Origin: Pyrus communis
Lineage: Eukaryota > Streptophyta > Magnoliopsida > Rosales > Rosaceae
Assembly: GCF_963583255.1 (NCBI RefSeq)
Contig: NC_084803.1
Coordinates: forward strand, 16,007,428 to 16,071,427
Direction: 5' to 3'
Length of the DNA stretch: 64,000 nucleotides
The notes beneath the pieces are model-generated. The model was not told the origin of the DNA. It saw nothing but the letters and a program-made list of their open reading frames with translations, and did not search any database. Below are positions 11,746-24,529 of this stretch, piece after piece; positions within the stretch are counted from its first letter, which is position 1, and each line of letters begins with the position of its first letter. The translations under genes were made by a program, and so were the position numbers.

Positions 11746-12847
11746 ATCATAATAATCTTGTAGGTTGATTGTATGATTTGATTAAGGCATTTGGACGACT
11801 AAAATGAGATGGAATGATGAAGATGCTTATATGTACGGCAACTCTATATATATATATATATATATTGATAGATACAACAAAACTTCTGTAAAGTAATACT
11901 CTATAAAGAAAAAATAGCTCTTTAAAGTCATAATATATTTTGGTCCCAACTTGAGACCATTTATGTATAGGAATAAACTCCATATTTGTAGTAAGTTGTA
12001 ATTTTTCTTGATCCCATCATAAGGAATAAGTCTTCACATAGTAATACTTGTCAACGAGTACAAAAGTATGCAAGATCACAAACAAAAAGTTTAAGATGAA
12101 CTAAAATATACCTCTGAAGTTGTTTTGGACAATGCTTTAATTTATAGAGTTTATGTTACATCTTTGAGCTTGCGGGTACATATATGCAAGAAATAATATA
12201 CTTGGCGTCCACTGAATTGTATTTAGGAAAATACACCATTCGTAAGAATAAATAAGTCACTAATTAATATTCTTTTAACTACACCTCTATTGAGTAATAA
12301 CTTCTCTAAAGTTTTAAAATTAGTTTGATCCCAACTTTATGACTTTGTAGAGGTTTTAATGTAGTAGGTCTATATGTGGTTCATTTCTACAGTACAAAAT
12401 ATTACATTATATTTCCAAAGTTTATTGTCTAAATGTTACATAATAATGGCGAGGTTATATGATAATATTGTTTATTATAATAACATTGATTGGTATATCA
12501 CGAACGATATTATAGTATAGAATTATTAGTGAACGCCATAAGATTACATATTGTCATTATTCACCCTTTAGCTCCTTACCTTCCACTAAATGATATTACA
12601 ATATGACACTAATATTCAATGTCAAAATTACAAAAATATTTGTAAGGTTACATTATATAATAATAGTTTGATTAACACAAAATAACATTATTACAATTGC
12701 AACGAGATTGATTTTACGTTTGTGAATGTCATATTACATTATATACACATGTATTCAAGCAAATAACAGGAATGTAAAAACCAATATTTCCCAAGAAGGC
12801 AATATAGCTAGTTACATGATTCTAGCCTGTGCCATCTGAAGATATAA
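11746..12847. other. AT-rich spacer, nothing recognised
   Basis: Roughly 1.1 kb without a supported frame. It contains many ATATTACA-like words and a short AT run near 11845-11865. No terminal repeats seen. Confidence 0.4.
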
Positions 12848-13686
12848 GGTTATCTCCAACTGAAGGGTTCAGAGGGCCAGAGGGCCGAAAATAGCCCGAA
12901 AACCGTTTCCAACAGAGGGCTAAGCCAGAGGACTGTGGAATCTGAGAAGGCCCCACAGAATTGGAGAGGGCTGGAGGGCTGGCCAGAAAAATCATCTTTT
13001 CTGTCGGTTAAAACCGACAGGAATGCTTAAGAAAAAAATTCAAATGCAACGGCTAGCTGACATTTGAATTTTTTTTTTTACAGTTTTATTATTATTTTTA
13101 TTTACAAAATTTTTCCTATAACTTCTATTTTTCATATTTTTTTTTTAAATTCCATTTTTTCCTATAACTTTTATTTTACAAAATTTGTTTCATATTTTTT
13201 TTAAATTCCATTTTTTCCTATAACTTCTATTTCACAAAATTTGTTTTATTTTATTTTAAATTCTATTTTTATCCTATAACTTCTATTTCACAAAATTTGT
13301 TTCATATTTTTTTTCCTATAACTTCTATTTTACAAAATTTGTTTCATATTATTTTTTTTAAATTATATTTTTTCCTATAACTTCCTAAGCCATTATACAA
13401 CATTAAATTAAATTAAGTAATAAATTATGCTGACGTCACTTAGCCGTTGGATTTGAATTTAAGTTGTAGTTTTTAAATAATAAATTATGTTTATCCCTAT
13501 GGCCCTTTGGCCCTCGGTTGGAGATAGTTTTTTGTGACTGGGCTAAAACAAGCCCTCTGGCCCTCGGTTAGAGACGGAGGCAAATATGGCCCTATAATGT
13601 TTATTAAAATATTAGTATCTTTGAAGATCATGGAGGACCAGAGGGCTAAAACGAGCCCTCTGGCCAGCCCTCGGTTGAAGATGGCC
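12848..13686. mobile_element. Tourist-like (PIF/Harbinger) non-autonomous element, 839 bp
   Basis: Flanked by TAA at 12845-12847 and 13687-13689, a typical PIF/Harbinger target duplication. The left end reads GGTTATCTCCAACTGAAGGG and the inverted right end GGCCATCTTCAACCGAGGG. G/C-rich words such as GAGGGC and CCAGAGGG recur just inside both ends, and extra copies of the end (CCCTCGGTTGGAGA type) lie at about 13510-13530 and 13557-13575. The centre, 13080-13400, is an AT-rich tandem array. No coding capacity. Confidence 0.75.
13085..13400. repeat. AT-rich tandem array inside the MITE
   Basis: About five units built on CCTATAACTTCTATTT followed by ACAAAATTTGTTTCATATT and a poly-T/AAATTCC spacer, with unit lengths of about 50-65 bp. 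The first and last units are partial. Confidence 0.75.
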
Positions 13687-13689
13687 TAA

Positions 13690-15590
13690 GCGGTCCTGGC
13701 AATACTGTAGTGCATGCTTGTTTAGTTACAATAATTTAGATACTACAGTGAGAGCGAGTTCTAGATTCTAGAAAATGATCAGTTCAGTGGGGTATCTCCC
13801 ATGGACCAAACAAGTACGTGGTTTCATCTCCTTGTTTGTTGATCGAAATGTTAATTACTAATTGCTATCAAAAGTTCGTATCTAACAACAACTCATCATC
13901 AAAGGTGTTTTTTGAAAGATACCTTGATCTTTGAGAGATTTTTATGGTCTAATTTGAACTACTACTCCAAGAGCACTCATCCATAAACCGGTTACTGGTA
14001 CAAATAACATAAAGAAAAGTAACCAACGTTTATTGGAAAAAGCAACCCCAAAGATTTGGGCCAGAAACCTTGATTTAATTAAAATCACGATCGTATCCCA
14101 CTAAATCCTTTTAGTTATTTATAGGTTTTTTGTAACTGATGAAACTGGTTTTCCAGAATCATTCATTATAATTAAATATATAGTATGGTGAAAAAAGAAA
14201 ATTGATCGGATTATTTAATAGTGTCTTTCCTTGACATGTTATATCATCAAAGTCGAATATGATTTCAGTATTTGATCAATATATATATGTTTAGGGAAAC
14301 TTAATTCCAATACTTAATTCCTAAACCCTAAACTCTAATCTTTATATTTTTTTTTTCTTCAATATATTCACAATAATATTTTTATCGTGATGGCAATGTT
14401 AGTGTATGAGTAATATTGTTGTTTTAATTAAACAAATAAAAAAATAAAAATTCCAATACTTGATCATAAAAGACTTCCTCAATTCAATGATTAATTTCAA
14501 CATATCAATTCGTACCACATTATTGCTAGCCTATTTTGAAACTAACCAATCCCTTCCACCTTAGTGTAGATATATAATATCGTTTGTTCAAAAAAAAAAA
14601 AAAATAACATTATTATTTTCTTATTCATTTGAAGTTCGAACAACTTGATAGTGTGGAGCAACATTGCAGGCGTATAAGTTAAAAAGGCCGCACAGCGCGC
14701 GGGGTCTCTGTGTGTTGAATCTTGATCACTTTGATGCAAAATCATGAGTAATAAAACATGTTGCACGTGTGATGAGGCTAAAAACAGATGGAAATCATAT
14801 ATTCTTCTATTTCTGTAATTTTCTTACAGGGAGAAAGGTGAGATAAGGCTATATGATTATTAGAGTTATATCATGTGCTGAAAGAGTACAAATGAAAAAA
14901 TATACAAGGAAAAAAAAAAATATATATATATATATATACACACACACACGCAAGCAAAAAAGTTAACTTTTTCAACCATTTTTGTTTCCTGCAGGAGAAA
15001 GTGAATTATGAACACACCACTTGGCACAAGTTATAGTTTGGTGGCTGAGTTTATGATACTCAAATGCATTCGTTTGGCCAAGGAGAATAGGTGATTGGCT
15101 TTTCGCTCTTAAAAATAGTTCACGTTTTATAATTATGAGAATGTAAAAAATTTGTTTTACATAGAAAACATATGAAATTTTGTGTGTTTATAAGAAGTTG
15201 GCCTTTCTTCTTATATTGGCCTTGGTTTTACGGTGACCTTTCTTGAATTATACAGTACAGTAGAAGAGGCGGCAAACTGGTTTGATCTGTCAGAGGGTAA
15301 TAGGTAAATGTGAAAGAAAGAAAGGGGGAATTGGGGAAACTAAAAATCCGAAGGGCAAGCTTACAAACCATTATCAGCTCTAAATCAGCTTGAGGCTGAG
15401 AGCTGTGGCTTCTGAATAAAATGAAGTGGAGGGTAGTGAATTGTGATATGGACGTGCAGTCCACGTAGGACGGTGATGGTCGGCCGTGGCCTCCAATCAT
15501 GCGGCGGACCACATCATTGAACACTCTCTGGTCCCCGCCATAACATGGCTTTTCCCTCCCTATACATAACATCACCCTTTGAATAGGTTC
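13690..15590. other. Intergenic spacer; only a SINE tail recognised
   Basis: Apart from the SINE tail at 14530-14604 I see only AT-rich sequence, a TA run near 14922-14938 and chance frames (for example minus-strand 15228-15575, which lacks any family motif). Confidence 0.4.
14530..14604 (+). mobile_element. Truncated 3' end of a tRNA-derived SINE
   Basis: The tail CACCTTAGTGTAGATATATA followed by ATCGTTTGTTC and a poly-A run matches the tail of the complete SINE at 24530-24704 (GAGTGTAGATATATC, TTTGTTC, poly-A). The tRNA-like head is missing, consistent with 5' truncation. Confidence 0.6.
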
Positions 15591-15593
15591 TTA

Positions 15594-15970
15594 GAGCATC
15601 TCCAATAACGCTAATTAATTTTGTTATTATTGTAGGTGGTCAAATAATTCAAATGTTAATTTGACTAGCCACCACTTTCAACGATACTAATTATTTTAGC
15701 TTAAGTTAAAAAAATTTGTATGACTTTTATACTAAACTTAACAACTCAAGCCCTTTTTCTTCTCTTCAAGTCCACAATGCAATTTTACAGTTTTTAATGT
15801 ATAGCAAAAATTTACCTCTCTCTCCTCCTTACTAAACCTAGCCGGTTAGTGTTCACAAATTTAAAATAGCTAGCTAGTGATTTAGCTAGTATGTTTAAGC
15901 TTGGTGTTTCTGCATTTTTTTGGTTGAAGTAGCCAAAAAACCTTATTAAGCAAAGCTGTTGGAGATGCCC
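15594..15970. mobile_element. Tourist-like MITE, 377 bp
   Basis: Flanked by TTA at 15591-15593 and 15971-15973. The left end reads GAGCATCTCCAATAACGCT and the inverted right end GGGCATCTCCAACAGCTTTG, so the ends form terminal inverted repeats around a CATCTCCAA core shared with the elements at 12848 and 47323. Non-coding, AT-rich inside. Confidence 0.8.
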
Positions 15971-15973
15971 TTA

Positions 15974-18401
15974 CTAGCTAGATGGGGCGGGGAGCGAACA
16001 TAACAATCTCTTTCTACATCTCGTGGTTGCATGACCAAACTGTTTGATACGCGCATGTGGTTGATAACTATTGATAGTCATTTATATTATTTGGGATATC
16101 ACACGCCACAGTTGCAATATGGTCACTAGAAATTAGTGTATTTAATACACCTAGTTTACAAGGTATTGCATGCAATGAGAATGTCATTGTGACATTATCT
16201 AAAACTAGCCAATTGCCATTACCATGTCGAATAGTTAAAGCACGTAATTGTACGTGACTTTGGAACTACTACAATTACATCCTGACATAAGTAAATTTTT
16301 CTCGTAGTTTATACATGACCTTTCTTATAATTTCTACTTTACTATCATAAAATTTTATAATTATCAGCTTTTAGTACTCAAGTTTTTATGTCTTACTTTC
16401 TTACTCAAACATTTGACTTTCTACCATTTTCATATATATCCGTTAGTCTATTTGTTAAATCTTTCATTAACCTATGACAAGACATGCCTTTGCGCCATTG
16501 AAAAGTTTATTTTGGGTGAGACAACTTTGGGTAGTAAAGTAAAAAGTTTGGGAGACTGAAGGTTTGTCACGTCAGCAGTTAAATAGAAGACTTAACAAAT
16601 TTACAAAAGTGGTAGATAAATAAAAAATCAATAAAAAGAGACTATAGAAACTTTAAAAAAATAAAAGCTGAAAATTAAGAAAGTTCAAAATAGTAATATA
16701 AAAATTACTCACTTTCCAACAAAGAGTTAGGCCATTAGATCATTTACCAATATAAAACAACGTTTTTAGATTATATTTAGAGAGGAATAACTAGAGTCAG
16801 ATATTGAATAAATTGCCCTCTCTCTCTAGAACTAAGAAAGTGTGCTGCTGAGGTTAAACATAATTTAACCAAAAGTTGCAACACAAAAATGAAAAAGATG
16901 GCTGTGCAGAAAATGTTATTGTTAGGCTTAGCGTAACCAGCAAAAGGAGATTCTTGGGGGGTCCTATTAGGATCTTACAGACCTTTTTGACATCGACCAC
17001 CCTCCAAACCTTCTTTCTCAAATCTCAATCTCAGAATTACACCTTACCCTTTACAAATTATGTTTTGAAATTATGTCTTCTTTTTAATATATGGTTTTCA
17101 TGGCGGTTGGTGAAGAGAAATGACCATGATTAATTTTGTCGATTAATAATTAATTACTAATTATCCATAACAAGTAGTACACACTTTACCATCACTCCCT
17201 CTTTATCTAAGGTGTGAAGCACAAGGTTCTTTCAGGGACATGGATGATCATTGCATTTGTTGTAGCAACTAACTCTAAATTAACATTTTATTCACAAATA
17301 TATTACTTCTAGACTCTAGGACCATAGAGAATTAGGGATTGGATTATAAAGACCAATTGTTAGAGCCTAATTGATGGAATTTGTTTGAACCTAATTTCTA
17401 GCCTATTTGTGAGTGGAAAAAGTTGAATTAAAACTTGTATTTTGTCATTTATATGAGGTGATGATTGATCATAATGCAAATTAGAGTGGATATATCCTGT
17501 GGCTAATTTATATAAGCATATATATGATATATCCTGGAAATATTGCAGTTATGTTGGTTTTGTTATTGGAATTATTATCATAAAAAGATAGAGAAGAGTG
17601 TTGGAGGTTGAACCCAAACCACTCATGGTGTGTGTGTAAATGAAGTAACAATGAAACAGACTGAAAAAAGGGGAAAAAGAGCACAAAGCAATTCATGTGC
17701 AATTGAATTGGTAGCAACTTATGAGAAATGGTATTGGCACATGTGCTACTAAGTGTAATATTTGAATTGGTTCACTCTAGACGACATCCTTTTCCCTTTT
17801 CTTTTCCCTTATTCAATAAATGTCTACATGGGATTTGAACCTTGAACTTGTTCTAGTAACACTCAATATATATAGATGTCACATTCACATGTGAGATTTA
17901 AACTTAGAATCTCTTTCAACTGTGTGAGGGTATGCTGATATATTGATAAAGAGGTTATCATCTTGAACAAGAACTCTCTAGAGGTATGGAAATGGGGGCA
18001 TATGGGCCATTGATTGAGAAAGGATTCGAATAGATGCCATGATGTGTAATGGGTTAGCTGAGGGGTCCTCTACAAGCAGCATGAGCAGCATATATAGTTG
18101 TGTTAGTGAGAGCTTTCTAAGGTTTCAGTGGAATGTCCAAGTCGAATCGATGATGATGATGATGGCGGTAATGATAACGAGTTGATCGAATTGACTTGTT
18201 AGATATGTTGCTTGTGTTGCACAGACATACCTCTTCTAGTTCTTGATACATTTTGGCCCTGATTAGACATGTTGGTTTGTGCTTGTTTTTGTCAAAAAGG
18301 ACTAATACATTCTTCGTCTCTAGCTCTTAACTCTTTTTCTTTTAGAAAACTTTTTTTTTCAGTCACATTATTTTCTGCAGATAGATGAAAACTGTAGTAA
18401 A
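15974..18401. other. Intergenic spacer, nothing recognised
   Basis: About 2.4 kb of AT-rich DNA. Open frames (for example 16876-17133 plus and 17508-17717 minus) are short and match no family I can name. No terminal repeats seen. Confidence 0.4.
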
Positions 18402-18818
18402 TGTTAGTGTGTAAATTGTGATCTAATGTGGCAGTTGTAATTCTGGCTCATATTGCTAGAATAATTATCTAAGTGCTGATTTGGTTGTATCTTTTTTATT
18501 TGAGTCTCTTAGGTCTTAAGTAATTAAGGTGTCATGTGTCTACATCTCATATGGTGTAAGATGGAAGGCTGAAATTGCCTTGATGTATTTTGAACACTGC
18601 CAAAAGTGTATAACCATTAGAAGTAAAGTGGTATTCCTTTACTCTCTCTCTCTAGTGCATGTCATGGTGAATGTGTGAAAATCTTAGAGTCATATTCTAT
18701 GTTGCTCTCTCTCTTATCTCTATCATCATCCTTCATTTTGTATTGAGAATTAATGTAAATTCTCTGTGAATCTGTGAAGTCATAGCTCACAGTATACCAT
18801 TTTCAGCTTACTTTAACA
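18402..18818 (+). repeat. 5' LTR of the Copia element, 417 bp
   Basis: Begins TGTTAGTGTG and ends CTTTAACA. It matches the 3' LTR along its length but lacks an inner block of about 90 bp that the 3' copy carries. Confidence 0.92.
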
Positions 18819-18835
18819 TGGCCTCAGAGCCAGGT
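18819..18835 (+). other. Primer-binding site
   Basis: TGGCCTCAGAGCC follows the 5' LTR directly and matches the common plant primer-binding site complementary to the 3' end of initiator tRNA-Met (TGGTATCAGAGC) with two changes. Confidence 0.8.
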
Positions 18836-18942
18836 TGGGTCTGAAATCTCTCAGCGTCAATTCTGTGAGTGGTAATGAGTTCATTCTTGCAACATCTCGT
18901 TTCAAAGAAACTAGTGAGACAGAGGTGTGATCTTAGTCTAAC

Positions 18943-19866
18943 ATGGCTGGGTCTGGCGAAGGGGAGCTTCGAGCTCCGATATTTAACGAAGAGAACTTCG
19001 ATTTCTGGCAAATTCGAATGAAGATGATTTTTCGATCTCACGAGTTATGGAGTATTGTTGAGACAACTTTACTTCTCAAGCGAAGATGGAGGAAGAGATA
19101 ACAGAGGTGGAGATGAAGATGCATAGTGAAAATTTGGTCAAGGATGCAAGGGCTCTTGGAATCATTCAAGGAGCTGTATCAGATTAGATTTTTCCACACA
19201 TTGCAACTTTAGAAACTGCAAAAGCAGAATGAGATATTATGAAGCAAGAGTTCATAGGAGACAAATAAGTACGATATGTGAAATTACAGGTCTTCGTCAT
19301 GATTTTAAGTATACTCGTATGAGTAAAGGTGAGTCTCTAGCTACATATTTGCCTAGGTTGTTTGATTTGATAAATCAGATGATGAGTTATGGAGAAGATC
19401 TTAGTAATCAGAGAATTGTGTAAAAGTTATTGATCAGTTTACCTAAAACATATGATAGTATAGCTTCTGTTATAGAGAATACTAAAGATATTGAAGTAAT
19501 TGATGCTCAAGATGTGCTTGATATATTGAAAGGGTATGAACTAAGGCTAACTAGACATGGAGAAAGTAGTACTGAGCGTGCATTTTCTAGTTTGAATATC
19601 TCACCTAAGAATGGTAAATTTGGTAATCAAAATGTCAATGCTGGTGGAACAAAATTTCACAAGAATTTCAAGTTCAAAGGGAAGCAGTGGAATAACAAGT
19701 TCACTTCAGGTGTAAGAAATGAAACTAGCAACATTGGTGGTGCTTGCAAATACTATGATAAACTCCACTATGGAAAGTGTTGGCTGAAAGGGAAGATCAA
19801 ATGTCATAAGTGTGGCAAGCTTGGCCATATTGCAAGGGTCTGTAATCTCAATAAGAATGTTCAGTA
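18943..19866 (+). pseudogene. Copia gag with zinc knuckle (broken)
   Basis: Starts MAGSGEGELRAPIFNEENFD with the gag-type FDFWQIRMKMIF motif, then shifts frame near 19060. It recovers at about 19230 with YLPRLFDLINQMM and continues at 19430-19866. The carboxy part has a CCHC knuckle at about 19800-19845 (CHKCGKLGHIARVC), the nucleic-acid-binding motif of retroviral-type nucleocapsids. One stop splits the two open pieces at 19421. Confidence 0.85.
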
Positions 19867-19949
19867 AGGGCATTTTTGCAAATAAAGTGGAGGAACCTAG
19901 AAATCATTTTCTTGTTAAACAAACAAATGAAGTGAAAACTGTAAGTGAA

Positions 19950-22940
19950 TTTGGTATACATATAGTGGTGGATGTAGCAATCGTATGACCTCCAGAGAGG
20001 ATCTGCTTGTGGATATTGACAAAAGTATTAAAGCAAGTGCAAGTTGGCACATGAGTTCTAGTTAATGTGAAAGGCAAAGAAACTTTTGTTATTGACACTG
20101 AGAAGGGAAAAAGGTATATAAGAGAAGTCATGCTAGGACGTGGACTTTACTCAGTATTGGATAGATGACTGAACATAAGTATTTTCTTATGTTTGGTGAT
20201 TACAAGGTGGATATCCTTGATGACAGAACACTGACAAACTTGGTGGTTGATGTGAAGTAAAAGAGGAACAGGTGTTTTCCACTAGTGTTCAAATTCAGTG
20301 ATCAATTGGTATTAAAAACTAATGTGCATTAGTGTGCTACAATTTGGCATATAAGGTTTAGACACCTAAATTATAGGAGTCTGAAGCAATTACAGGAACA
20401 TGATATGGTTCTTGGATTACCTATGATGCATGACAGTGAAGGTGTGTGTTAAGGATGTGCATTGGGAAAGAATCACATGGAGTATTTTCCAAAAGAATCA
20501 ACTTGGAGAGCAAAGATGCCACTGAAGCTAATACACTCAGATGTGTGTGGCCCTATACAAACACCAACAATGAGCGGAAATAGGTACTTCATTACATTCG
20601 TTGATGATTACTAAAGGATGTGCTAGATCTATTTCTTGAGACACAATTCAGAAGTCTTCCATGTGTTCAAGAAGTTAAAGGCTATGGTAGAGCTTCAAAG
20701 TGGTTATTCTGTGAAGAAATTAAGAACTGATAGGGGAGGAGAATTCATTTCAAATGACTTTGAAAAGTTTTGTAAATCTTTTGGGTTAAAGAGGCAGCTC
20801 ACTATTGCATATTCTCCATAACAGAATGGAGTTGCAGAAAGGAAAAATAGAACTATAGTGGAGATGGCTAAATGTATGCTTCATGAGAAAGACATTCCAT
20901 ATAATCTTTGGGGTGAAGCAATGAACACATCTGTGTATCTACTAAACAGGTGTCCCACAAAAACATTGGAGAATATTACACCCTTTGAGAAGTTTAGTGG
21001 AAGAAAACCTGGAATTAAACACCTGACAGTGTTTGGCGCGATGTGTTACTCTCTCATTCTAGGAAATTTGAGGCATAAACTAGAAGAAACTAGTGTCACT
21101 AGTATCTTCATTGGATATGGTACTTGTGAGAAAGGATATAAAGTGCTTAATCTTGAAACACAGAAGATGATACTCTCAAGGGATGTGATCTTTGATGAAA
21201 ATGGCAAATGGGACTGGGAGAAACATAAAGTCAATGAAGTATGCATTCAGTTTTCTGCAAATGAATCTATGGAGATGAGTGAAGTTGATGAAGGTTCATA
21301 TTCCATGGAACATGTTGTATCTGAAGGTTCTTAAACCCAAATTGAAGGTTCTCCAGCTATTGTCTCTGGTGAATCAACCAGTTCTGTTTCTATACCTCAG
21401 TATGATGATACTTCACTGAGATATAGAAACTGAAGTGAGATTTATGAAAGATGCCATATGTGTATCATTGAACCATAATGCTATAATGAGGCTGCACATG
21501 ATAAAGCATGGAAGAAGGCAATTGAGGATGAAATATGTATGATTGAGAAGAATCAGACATGGGAATTGGTAAGGAGACCATCTGATAAACCTGTGATTGG
21601 GGTAAAATGGGTGTATAAAACAAAGTTGAACTTAGATGGCTCAATTCAAAAGAATAAAGCTAGGCTTGTTGCAAAAGGCTATGCACAAAAGCCTGGGATA
21701 GATTAGAATGAAACCTTTGTACTTGTTGCAAGGTTAGACACAATAAAGACTCTGATTGCACTGGCTGCAAAGAACAAGTGGAAGTTATTTCAACTGCATG
21801 TGAAATCAGCTTTCTTAAATGGTGTACTTAAAGATGAGGTGTATGTAGATCAGCTAGATGGGTTCATTGTGCAAATAGAGGAGGATAAGGTTTACAAACT
21901 GCACAAAGCTTTGTATGGTTTGAAATAGGCACCTAGGGCCTGGTATGGAGAGATTGATTCATACTTTGCATATTGTGGTTTCAAAAAGAGTACCAGCGAA
22001 TCAACATTGTATACCAAGTGTAGAAGAGACTCAGAGATGATTATTGTCTCCATTTATGTTGATGATATAATCTACACTGGAAGCTATCAAGATTTAATGG
22101 ATGAATTCAAAGCTAATATGATGCATAAATATGAGATGACTGTTCTGGCACTCTTACATCATTTTCTTGGTATGGGAGTAATGCAAACTGAAGAATGCAT
22201 TTTCATACACCAGAGAGAAAGTATGATTCATCTCTGTTGAAGAAATTTGGACTCCAGGATTGTAAACCAGTGAGCACACCATTGGTACCAAGTGATAAAT
22301 TGAGAAAGGAAGATGAAAGTGGAGTTGCAGATGAAGTTCAGTATAGAAAACTTATAGGTAGTTTGTTGTATCTCACAACAACTAGACCTGACATAATGTA
22401 TGATGCATGTTGTTAGCAAGGTTCATGCACTGTCCTACTAACAAGCATTATGGGACATCAAAAAGGTTCTAAGATATGTTTAGGGGACTCTTGACTTTGG
22501 TTTGGAGTACAAGAAAGGAAAAGGAACAATTCTGATAGGATTTTGTGACAGTGGTTGGAGTGGTTCAGAAGAAGACATGAAAAACACATCTGGGTATGCT
22601 TTTACCTTTGGCAGTGGAGTTTTCTCTTAGGCTTTAGTCAAGCAACAATGTGTTGCTTTATCCATAACTGGAGCAGAGTATATTAGTGCATCTGAGGCAA
22701 CAACACAGGTTACTTGGCTAAGGTTTGTTCTAGAAGACTTTGGTGAAGTGCAATCTGTTGCAACACCAATGAATTGTGACAATACTTCAGCCATAGCCAT
22801 CACTAAGAATCCTATTTTTCATCAAAAAACCAATTATATAAACATGAGGTATCATTTCATAAAGAAGGCATGGTAGTAAGGAATGATTGATTTGGTTCAC
22901 TGTCCTACAAAGGAGCAAGTTGTTGATATCTTTACAAAGG
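19950..22940 (+). pseudogene. Copia pol: protease, integrase, reverse transcriptase, RNase H (broken)
   Basis: Protease near 19950 reads WYTYSGGCSNRMT where the family has a DSG core, so the catalytic Asp is lost. Integrase follows: the zinc-binding segment at 20345-20475 (HLNY...GCALGK), then HSDVCGP at 20550, RTDRGGEF at 20728 and NGVAERKNRT at 20826. Reverse transcriptase has [19 protein letters not shown], an AFLNG block and the catalytic YVDDI at 22059. RNase H has the TSGYAFTFGSG and AEYISASEA blocks, but FCDSGW stands in place of FCDSDW. Stops interrupt at about ten places, several explained by C-to-T or G-to-A changes. Confidence 0.9.
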
Positions 22941-22959
22941 CATTAGCATGAGAGCAATT

Positions 22960-22967
22960 AAAAGGGG
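22960..22967 (+). other. Polypurine tract
   Basis: AAAAGGGG one base before the 3' LTR; the plus-strand priming site of the element. Confidence 0.75.
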
Positions 22968-22968
22968 C

Positions 22969-23490
22969 TGTTAGTGTGTAAATTGTGATATGATGTGGCA
23001 GTTGTAATTCTAGCTCATATTGCTATAATAATTAGTTAAGTGTTGATTTGGTTGTATCTTTCTTATTTGAGTCTCATAGGTCTTAAGTAAGTAAGGTACC
23101 ATGTGTCTACCGCTCATACGGTGTAAGATGGAAGGTTGAGATTGCCTTGATGTCTTTTGAATACTGCCAAAAGTGTATAACCATTAGAAGTATAGTGATA
23201 TTCCTTCACTCTCTCTCTCTTTCTCTAGCGCATGTCATGGTGAATGTGTGAAAATCTCAGAGTCATATTCTCTGTTGCTCTCTCTCTCTCTCTCTCTCTT
23301 CTCTCTATTATCATCCGTTCGTTAGAGCTTCATCACTGAATAATGGTGGCTTGACTTTTTGGAGAACTTCTTCGCGTGGGCGGCGTACGTACAAGGTAGT
23401 TTACTTGCTTTTTATTGAGAATTCATCTAAATTCTATGTGAATTTGTGAAGTCATAGCTCACAGTGTACCATTTTCAGCTTACTCTAACA
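22969..23490 (+). repeat. 3' LTR of the Copia element, 522 bp
   Basis: Begins TGTTAGTGTG and ends CTCTAACA. Compared with the 5' LTR it has a longer CT run at about 23275-23302 and an extra block from about 23310 to 23400 that includes GGGCGGCGTACGTAC. Confidence 0.92.
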
Positions 23491-23495
23491 ATAAA

Positions 23496-24517
23496 TGCAA
23501 ATAAAATAACAATAACAAAAAGAAAATTTAATTTCCTGAAATCATAGCAAAGTTTAGAGGGTTTTCAAATGCTACAGGAAGTGGACTTGTCACCGAGGGG
23601 TATGGAAAGCGTCATAGAAATGATTACACTTGACTCACTGCCTCACTGGGAAAGAAATGTGATTGAGATTTCAAATACCACTTTATAAATTATTTTCCTC
23701 ATTCCAGTGATGTTTTTATGGCCTTAATTCCTTCATCTAATCTGCAGGTCACACTGGCCCCATTAGGGTTTCTGAAACCCTAGACCTATAAACATCTTCT
23801 GGAAGTTATAAAATGATCGATTTAATCAATTATCATAAAGAGTTCATAATGCTGTTTGGAAATAACAGATAATAGTCAACTTTATTTCAGGGTTGGGAAT
23901 TAATGTATTTTTCTGCACTACAACAAATTGTTTTGGGCAGAAATATGATGAAAGAGGAAGAGCTTTTTAATGCATATAATCACAATGCATTCAATGTTAA
24001 GCATTGCACGGTTGTTTAATCCATCAAACCAGTCATAATTATTTTACTTTAAATTGACTCTTTGAAGAAGCAAGAAGATGAAAATAAAAGGTAATGGTAC
24101 TTGTGTGCATGAACATATTGGTGGTTTTACTCACTCTTTTTATAATAAACATGAACCTAAGCAACAAACATGTCTAAATACAATTCCCAATTTTTCTTGC
24201 AAAGAAACCACAATGGTAAAAAAATTATAATACATGTGAGTCTCATAATGAGTATCACATTATATATTAGCGACTACGATCTCACATATCCACAACTACC
24301 TAGCATTCTCTGAAATTTAAAAGTAATGCCACTTTTGATGCAAAACTAACTATTGAGAGAGAGAATAGTGAGTGTAGAGAAAAATAAAAGGGCTTGAGGA
24401 ATCCTCATGCCTAGTGCCTTTATTTATACTAATCATGATGAATTTTTTTGCCTACAAGTAATACAAAGCCTATTAAGATTTGATCTCCAAATCACATTGC
24501 GATTCCTACTTTAAGTT
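23496..24517. other. Intergenic spacer, nothing recognised
   Basis: About 1 kb of AT-rich sequence without supported frames or terminal repeats. Confidence 0.4.
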
Positions 24518-24529
24518 TACACAATCACA

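Larger units (their letters stand above)
18402..23490 (+). mobile_element. Complete but inactive Ty1/Copia LTR retrotransposon, 5.1 kb
   Basis: Both LTRs, a primer-binding site, gag, protease, integrase, reverse transcriptase, RNase H and a polypurine tract are present in Copia order (integrase before reverse transcriptase). Flanks are GTAAA (18397-18401) and ATAAA (23491-23495), a target duplication with one mismatch. Numerous stops and at least two frameshifts kill the polyprotein. By eye the LTRs differ roughly once per 12-15 aligned bases, which implies an old insertion. Confidence 0.92.

Noticed and set aside
14896..14950. TA/CA run as possible regulatory feature
   Set aside because: Simple sequence repeat with no gene nearby.
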